Shown piece by piece: positions 6,598 through 9,486 of a DNA stretch of 9,486 bases. Within the stretch, counting starts at the first letter, position 1. Every line of letters starts with the position of its first letter. Source of the DNA: Pseudomonadota bacterium (GTDB taxonomy: Bacteria > Pseudomonadota > Alphaproteobacteria > Caulobacterales > Caulobacteraceae); NCBI GenBank assembly GCA_023456105.1, contig JAEYAO010000035.1, positions 1 to 9,486 of the forward strand. The letters are read 5' to 3'. The notes under the pieces are model-generated. The model saw nothing but the letters and a program-made list of their open reading frames with translations. It was not told the DNA's origin and did no database searches. The position numbers were made by a program, and so were the translations under genes.

Positions 6598-7380
6598 TCA
6601 GTCCTGAATGATCTCGCCCGAGCCGTTCAGTTCGGAGGTCAGACGGACGGGCCTTGAGCCCAGGCTTACGTCGCCCGAGCCGTTGACCGTGACATTGGCC
6701 TCGCCGCGAGGCGAGACGCCCACATCACCGGAGCCGGAGACGATCACGCGGGCGGTCTGGGTCGTCAGGTCCTTGAGGGCGGCGTCGCCCGAGCCGTTGA
6801 TGGCGACGTCCAGCGCCTCGGTACGGCCCTGCGCCGTCACGTCGGCCGAGCCGGAAACGACGACGCTGAGGGCGGGCTGGTCATAGCCCTGGATGTCCAG
6901 ATCGCCCGAGCCCTGCACCTCGAAGGCGTTGATGTTCGGGGCGGTGACCACGATCCGGACGGCCTCGTCGAACGAGCGGCCGGTGACGTTTCCGCCGCTC
7001 CAGCGGATCACCGCCTCCTGGTTGACCGGCCCGTCGGCCAGGCTCAGCACTCCGTCGGCGAGCTGAACGCGATCGTTCCAGGCGCGTGGGCCGGTGATCA
7101 CCACCGAGGCGGTCGGGCCCTGGCGGTACTCGACGTCGAACGGCGTGGCGTTGACCAGCCGCTGGCTGCCAGTCCAGGCGAGGGTGCGGGTCACGGCCTC
7201 GACCTCTAAGGTGGTGGTGGTCACCCGCTCGAAGCGCACGGCGTCTCCGTCGTCGTCGCGGAAGGTCCAGGCCCAGCCGTGGCGCTGCAGGTCCTGGCCG
7301 CCGATGGCGATCGCCCCGCCCGCGGTGACGATGCACAGCACAAGCGCGGCGCCGGCGATGATGAACAGGGTGCGGATCAT
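6598..7380 (-). CDS. Head-GIN (DUF2807-like) exported repeat protein
   Basis: The 260-residue protein starts with a hydrophobic segment (residues about 4-27, FIIAGAALVLCIVTAGGAIA) that is either a signal peptide or a membrane anchor. A Cys at 16 lacks a proper lipobox. From about residue 95 the chain is rich in short β-strands and ends in six copies of a GSGD-type turn about 19 residues apart, as expected of the β-helical 'head GIN' fold (DUF2807 and related DUF4097). This family is often annotated as putative autotransporter adhesin, but I see no translocator domain, so I would not call it an adhesin. It acts outside the cytoplasm or at the membrane face. The ATG at 7380 overlaps the previous gene's stop as ATGA and has AGGAG eight bases upstream. 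It is the third gene of a PadR–DUF1700–head-GIN operon and probably its effector. The ligand is unknown. Confidence 0.85.
   Translation of the reverse strand: MIRTLFIIAGAALVLCIVTAGGAIAIGGQDLQRHGWAWTFRDDDGDAVRFERVTTTTLEVEAVTRTLAWTGSQRLVNATPFDVEYRQGPTASVVITGPRAWNDRVQLADGVLSLADGPVNQEAVIRWSGGNVTGRSFDEAVRIVVTAPNINAFEVQGSGDLDIQGYDQPALSVVVSGSADVTAQGRTEALDVAINGSGDAALKDLTTQTARVIVSGSGDVGVSPRGEANVTVNGSGDVSLGSRPVRLTSELNGSGEIIQD
6613..6912 (-). repeat. Six GSGD-type protein repeats within the head-GIN gene
   Basis: In the encoded protein the turns are GSGD at residues 157-160, GSAD at 177-180, GSGD at 196-199, 216-219 and 234-237, and GSGE at 253-256. Successive spacings are 20, 19, 20, 18 and 19 residues. 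Each is preceded by a pattern such as V-x-V-x-G or V-x-I-N-G, consistent with one coil of a β-helix per repeat. The DNA of the copies is similar (GAGCCGTT-like blocks on the plus strand) but not identical, so this is an old protein repeat and not a recent tandem duplication. Confidence 0.85.
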
Positions 7381-7970
7381 TGGGCGGGCTCCTGGACGTA
7401 GGTCGTGGATTGGGGCTCGAGCGCGGGCTTGAGCAGGCGATAGTGCAGGCGCGCGAACCACACGGTTCCGTTGACCAGCCAGATGGTGAAGACGGTGGTC
7501 AGGGCGGCGATGAAGACCCCGCCGGCCATAAAGGCCAGGCCCATCAGGATCGCCGCCAGCGGCCCGCCCGGAAAGCCCGCGAAGGGTCCGGCCACCATGA
7601 CGGCGCCGCCGCCGAAGAACAGGCCGATGGCGGCGATGTAGAAGCCGAACAGCGCCCCCACCACGCCCATGAAGATCGGCAGGAGGATCAGGATGTCGAG
7701 CGCGCCCAGGCCCAGGACCGCGAACACGGCGCCTGCGGCGGCGGACGGGTTCTTTTCCTGGCGCCAGCGCTGGATGCCCGCCTCGGCCTTGAGCTCGCGC
7801 GCCAGCCGGTCGGGATCGCCCAGCGCCTCGGCGACCTGCGACTCGCTGCGGCCGGCGGCCAGGCCGTCGTCGAAATGGGCCTCGTAGTCGTTGAGGATGT
7901 CGGAGGCGGTGGAGGTCGGCAGGCCGACCAGACCGGCCTTCAGGCGGCGAAGAAAGTCGGCGCGCGTCAT
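7377..7970 (-). CDS. DUF1700/HAAS-domain membrane protein paired with PadR
   Basis: The 197-residue protein has two parts. Residues 1-70 are a helical soluble domain with the DUF1700/HAAS pattern: MTRADFLRRLKAGLVGLP, then ILNDYEAHFDDGLAAGRSE and VAEALGDPDRLARELKAE. Residues about 78-172 hold three or four hydrophobic membrane segments. The C-terminal tail is short and polar. Proteins of this type are commonly encoded directly after a PadR gene, and the helical domain is thought to bind the PadR regulator, so a membrane signal could set the repressor's activity. That link is inferred here from family and gene order. The ATG at 7970 has GGGAG seven bases upstream and overlaps the PadR stop (ATGA). 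The stop overlaps the head-GIN start in the same way, so all three proteins are translationally coupled. Confidence 0.85.
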   Translation of the reverse strand: MTRADFLRRLKAGLVGLPTSTASDILNDYEAHFDDGLAAGRSESQVAEALGDPDRLARELKAEAGIQRWRQEKNPSAAAGAVFAVLGLGALDILILLPIFMGVVGALFGFYIAAIGLFFGGGAVMVAGPFAGFPGGPLAAILMGLAFMAGGVFIAALTTVFTIWLVNGTVWFARLHYRLLKPALEPQSTTYVQEPAQ

Positions 7971-8329
7971 TGAACGGCTCCCATGGGTTCTGACGTGGAC
8001 GGGGAAGCGGTGTCGGCGACCACCGCGTCGACCGAGCGGGCGAAGGCGGACCATTCCGCCGACTGGGCCTCGAAGGCCGCACGGCCGGCGGACGTCAGAC
8101 GATAGTATTTGCGCGACGGACCGGCCGAGGATTCGACCAGATAGGTCTCGACAAGACCGTCCGACTGCATGCGCCGCATCAGGGGATAGATGGTCCCTTC
8201 GCCCATGCCGATGGTGTCGGACAGGCGGCTGGCGATCTCGTAGGCGTAGCTGTCCGCCCGTTGAAGCAGGGCCAGGACGCAAAGTCCCAGCACCCCCTTC
8301 TTCAGCTGTATCTCGATGGTTTCAGGCAC
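7967..8329 (-). CDS. PadR-family transcriptional regulator, short form
   Basis: The 120-residue protein is a winged-helix DNA-binding repressor of the short PadR subfamily. Residues about 10-85 form the domain: KGVLGLCVLALLQRADSYAYEIASRL, then EGTIYPLMRRMQSDGLVE (recognition helix and following strand) and GPSRKYYRLTSAGR (wing). A single helix (about 85-107) probably makes the dimer, and the last 13 residues are disordered. It starts with GTG at 8329. AGGAG (plus-strand CTCCT at 8338-8342) eight bases upstream supports this, and there is no better ATG. It heads the three-gene operon and is divergent from coxB, so it probably represses its own promoter in the shared 249-base region. It might also influence coxB. 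The inducing signal is unknown. Confidence 0.93.
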   Translation of the reverse strand: MPETIEIQLKKGVLGLCVLALLQRADSYAYEIASRLSDTIGMGEGTIYPLMRRMQSDGLVETYLVESSAGPSRKYYRLTSAGRAAFEAQSAEWSAFARSVDAVVADTASPSTSEPMGAVQ

Positions 8330-8355
8330 CTCGGCGTCTCCTGTGATATGAAGAG

Positions 8356-8382
8356 ACTATCGACAGGTACCATGTAGCGCAA
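8356..8382 (-). promoter_or_regulatory. Candidate padR promoter with embedded GGTACC dyad
   Basis: Read on the minus strand, TTGCGC (8382-8377) and GATAGT (8361-8356) are separated by 15 bases, a weak σ70-like pair placed just ahead of the padR ribosome-binding site. Inside the spacer is ACAGGTACCATGT (8363-8375), an imperfect dyad centred on GGTACC with one extra base in one arm. A dyad of this kind within the promoter spacer is where an autorepressing PadR would be expected to bind. Both elements are degenerate and untested. Confidence 0.3.
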
Positions 8383-8400
8383 GGTAGCTGTTGAAACATG

Positions 8401-8417
8401 ACATCGATTTAACATCG
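8401..8417. promoter_or_regulatory. Direct repeat ACATCG in the padR–coxB gap
   Basis: ACATCG occurs at 8401-8406 and again at 8412-8417, a period of 11 bases (one helical turn), with ACATG immediately before at 8396-8400. The stretch is the most AT-rich part of the region. Same-face direct repeats fit a response-regulator-type site or an upstream promoter element, but two copies of six bases can arise by chance. Confidence 0.2.
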
Positions 8418-8432
8418 GCGTTCTCCCAGAGG

Positions 8433-8449
8433 GATCGGCGTCGCTGATC
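8433..8449. promoter_or_regulatory. 17-bp near-palindrome, candidate operator upstream of coxB
   Basis: GATCGGCG-T-CGCTGATC is symmetric about base 8441 with seven of eight arm positions matching; the exception is a G opposite T. It ends three bases before the candidate coxB -35 box. The length, odd-base centre and position suit a dimeric repressor or activator site. I cannot assign it to a known regulator. Confidence 0.4.
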
Positions 8450-8451
8450 GC

Positions 8452-8480
8452 TTGGCAAGGCAGACGCGATCCGATACGGA
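8452..8480 (+). promoter_or_regulatory. Candidate coxB promoter
   Basis: TTGGCA (8452-8457) matches the -35 consensus at five of six bases and is followed after 17 bases by TACGGA (8475-8480), a weak -10 box. Transcription would start near 8487. That would leave about 90 bases of leader holding the hairpin at 8495-8516 and the repeat arms at 8523-8548. No other plus-strand pair in the gap looked better. Confidence 0.35.
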
Positions 8481-8494
8481 CGGACCATAGGGAG

Positions 8495-8516
8495 CGTGCG
8501 GCGCAAACGCCGTACG
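8495..8516 (+). promoter_or_regulatory. Stem-loop in the coxB leader
   Basis: CGTGCGGCG and CGCCGTACG form a nine-pair stem, one pair being G·U, around the tetraloop CAAA. No T-run follows, so it is not a standard terminator. It lies 63 bases before the coxB start codon and could stabilise the mRNA or take part in the alternative pairing noted for 8523-8548. Confidence 0.45.
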
Positions 8517-8522
8517 GAGCAG

Positions 8523-8548
8523 TTGCGATCTGTTCGCAAAGGCTTGCG
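8523..8548 (+). promoter_or_regulatory. Overlapping inverted repeats TTGCGA/TCGCAA/TTGCG before coxB
   Basis: TTGCGA (8523-8528) and TCGCAA (8534-8539) are perfect six-base inverted arms around TCTGT. CGCAA of the second arm (8535-8539) can pair instead with TTGCG at 8544-8548 across a four-base loop. The two pairings exclude each other. A further CGCAA lies in the upstream hairpin at 8502-8506. The arms could be a DNA operator with three half-sites or an RNA switch in the leader; the coxB ribosome-binding site (GAGGGA, 8565-8570) is 17 bases beyond the last arm. Confidence 0.4.
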
Positions 8549-8578
8549 GAAGAACGACTTACACGAGGGACGGCTCGC

Positions 8579-9486
8579 ATGGGGATGGGCAGCATAGCCC
8601 GCAGGGCGGCCTGGGGCGCGGGGACTTTCGCGACGATGGCGACGATGGCGGGTCTCGCCGCCGCGCAGGACCTGATGGGCCAGCCGACGCCGGGCGGCAT
8701 CGATCTGCAGCCGGCGGCCGCGCCGCTGAAGCACGACGCGATCTTCTTCCACAACATCGTGCTGATGCCGGTGATCACCCTGATCACCCTGCTGGTTCTG
8801 GGCCTGCTGATCTGGATCGTGGTGCGCTACAACAAGCGCGCCAATCCGACGCCCGCCCGCTGGAGCCACAACACCACGGTGGAGATCATCTGGACGGTGG
8901 CGCCGGTGGTGATCCTGGTGGGCATCGCCCTGTTCTCGTTCCGGCTCCTGTTCGCCTACCACGACATGCCCGAGCCTGACCTGACGGTGAAGGTGACCGG
9001 CAACCAGTGGAACTGGGCCTATGAATATCCGGACCAGGCGGTGCCGGAATACATCTCCAACATGTTGCCCGAGGAGGAGGCGCGGGCGCGCGGCGTGCCC
9101 TATCGCCTGGCGGCGGACGAGCCGATGGTGGTGCCGGTCGGCCGGACCGTGCGCCTTCTGGTCACCGCCGCCGACGTGATCCACGCGGTCGCCCTGCCTG
9201 CGTTCGGGCTGAAGACCGACGCCGTCCCCGGTCGGGTCAACGAGACCTGGTTCAAGGCCGAGCGCACGGGCGTCTTCTATGGTCAATGCTCGGAGCTGTG
9301 CGGCGTCGATCACGCCTTCATGCCTCTGCAGATCAATGTGGTGACCCAGGCCGAATTTGAACGCTGGGTCGTCTCCAAGGGCGGCTCCATGACGCCTCCG
9401 GGCGCGGCGCCCACCGGCGGCACGGCGGCGCAGAACGCGGCCGGCACGACCGGCTCGCCCGTGGTCGGCCAGGCCACGACCGGACC
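8579..9486 (+). CDS. coxB: Cytochrome c oxidase subunit II, 3' end beyond window
   Basis: Subunit II carries the dinuclear CuA centre that takes electrons from cytochrome c and passes them to heme a of subunit I. A signal peptide covers about residues 1-29, with likely cleavage at AAA-QD. Two membrane helices (about 60-83 and 103-127) lead into the periplasmic cupredoxin domain. All CuA ligands are visible: His202 (VIHAVALPAFG), Cys237, Glu239, Cys241, His245 and Met248 (GQCSELCGVDHAFMP). The aromatic QWNWAYEYP block is at 143-151. From about residue 268 a Gly/Ala/Thr/Pro-rich tail begins and is still running at the window edge; 302 complete codons are present. The ATG at 8579 has GAGGGA eight bases upstream; an ATG at 8585 is too far from it. 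The gene normally leads a ctaC/coxB–coxA–assembly-factor–coxC operon, which would lie to the right. Confidence 0.97.
   Translation, partial: MGMGSIARRAAWGAGTFATMATMAGLAAAQDLMGQPTPGGIDLQPAAAPLKHDAIFFHNIVLMPVITLITLLVLGLLIWIVVRYNKRANPTPARWSHNTTVEIIWTVAPVVILVGIALFSFRLLFAYHDMPEPDLTVKVTGNQWNWAYEYPDQAVPEYISNMLPEEEARARGVPYRLAADEPMVVPVGRTVRLLVTAADVIHAVALPAFGLKTDAVPGRVNETWFKAERTGVFYGQCSELCGVDHAFMPLQINVVTQAEFERWVVSKGGSMTPPGAAPTGGTAAQNAAGTTGSPVVGQATTG

Noticed and set aside
7377..7380. ATGA overlaps in the PadR operon as an unusual feature
   Set aside because: Four-base stop/start overlaps are common in bacterial operons. They were used only as evidence for co-translation.
6598..8082. A single 494-codon minus-strand reading frame that would fuse upstream sequence to the head-GIN gene
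   Set aside because: The part upstream of 7380 is the out-of-frame shadow of the DUF1700 gene and is Arg/Pro-rich. The ATGA overlap and AGGAG site place the real start at 7380.
7971..8282. Upstream extension of the DUF1700 frame to 8282
   Set aside because: It runs through the PadR gene in the wrong frame. The ATG at 7970 has a ribosome-binding site and gives the conserved N-terminus.
8630..8650. Tandem 9-base repeat (GCGACGATG twice plus GCG) in the coxB signal peptide
   Set aside because: It encodes ATM-ATM within the hydrophobic signal sequence. It is short, in frame and best explained by replication slippage with no special role.
8357..9313. Long minus-strand open frame (318 codons) opposite coxB
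   Set aside because: It is antisense to a clear coxB with all CuA ligands. Its His/Arg/Gln-rich content is typical of the reverse of GC-rich coding DNA.

Overview
The window is GC-rich chromosomal DNA from an alphaproteobacterium, most likely a Caulobacterales member such as Brevundimonas or Caulobacter. The grounds are the yebC–ruvC–ruvA–ruvB–ybgC order, the protein sequences themselves, a GCTANAWC-like -10 element ahead of yebC, and strongly GC-biased third codon positions. The genus is an inference. Coding density is very high, and no non-coding gap exceeds about 250 bases. I see no rRNA, tRNA, IS element, CRISPR array or prophage.

Layout. Positions 1-1932 hold the 3' part of an S9-family serine peptidase that resembles glutamyl endopeptidases (S9D). 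It is closed by a clear hairpin terminator. A small minus-strand gene (1979-2176) for an acidic protein with one C-terminal membrane segment is divergent from yebC. A plus-strand run then covers 2338-6542: yebC, an mgtC/sapB-family membrane gene, ruvC, ruvA, ruvB and ybgC. ruvC/ruvA and ruvA/ruvB overlap by four bases (GTGA). Together RuvA and RuvB migrate Holliday junctions and RuvC cuts them. YebC is a TACO1-type translation factor or regulator, and YbgC is the acyl-CoA thioesterase usually found at the head of the tol-pal cluster.

On the minus strand, converging on ybgC, is a tight three-gene operon (8329 down to 6598). It encodes a short PadR-family repressor, a DUF1700/HAAS-type membrane protein and an exported or membrane-anchored head-GIN (DUF2807-like) protein with six GSGD-type repeats. 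Both gene junctions are ATGA overlaps. Divergent from it is coxB (8579 to the window edge), cytochrome c oxidase subunit II with a complete CuA site. The 249-base region between padR and coxB is the richest regulatory stretch: it has several dyads and a leader with four alternating CGCAA/TTGCG arms able to form mutually exclusive hairpins.

Most of the window is conserved housekeeping sequence. I found no convincing wholly new system. The best candidates for a second look are the PadR–HAAS–head-GIN module, the structured coxB leader, and the departures from the expected yebC–ruvC and ybgC–tolQ neighbourhoods.
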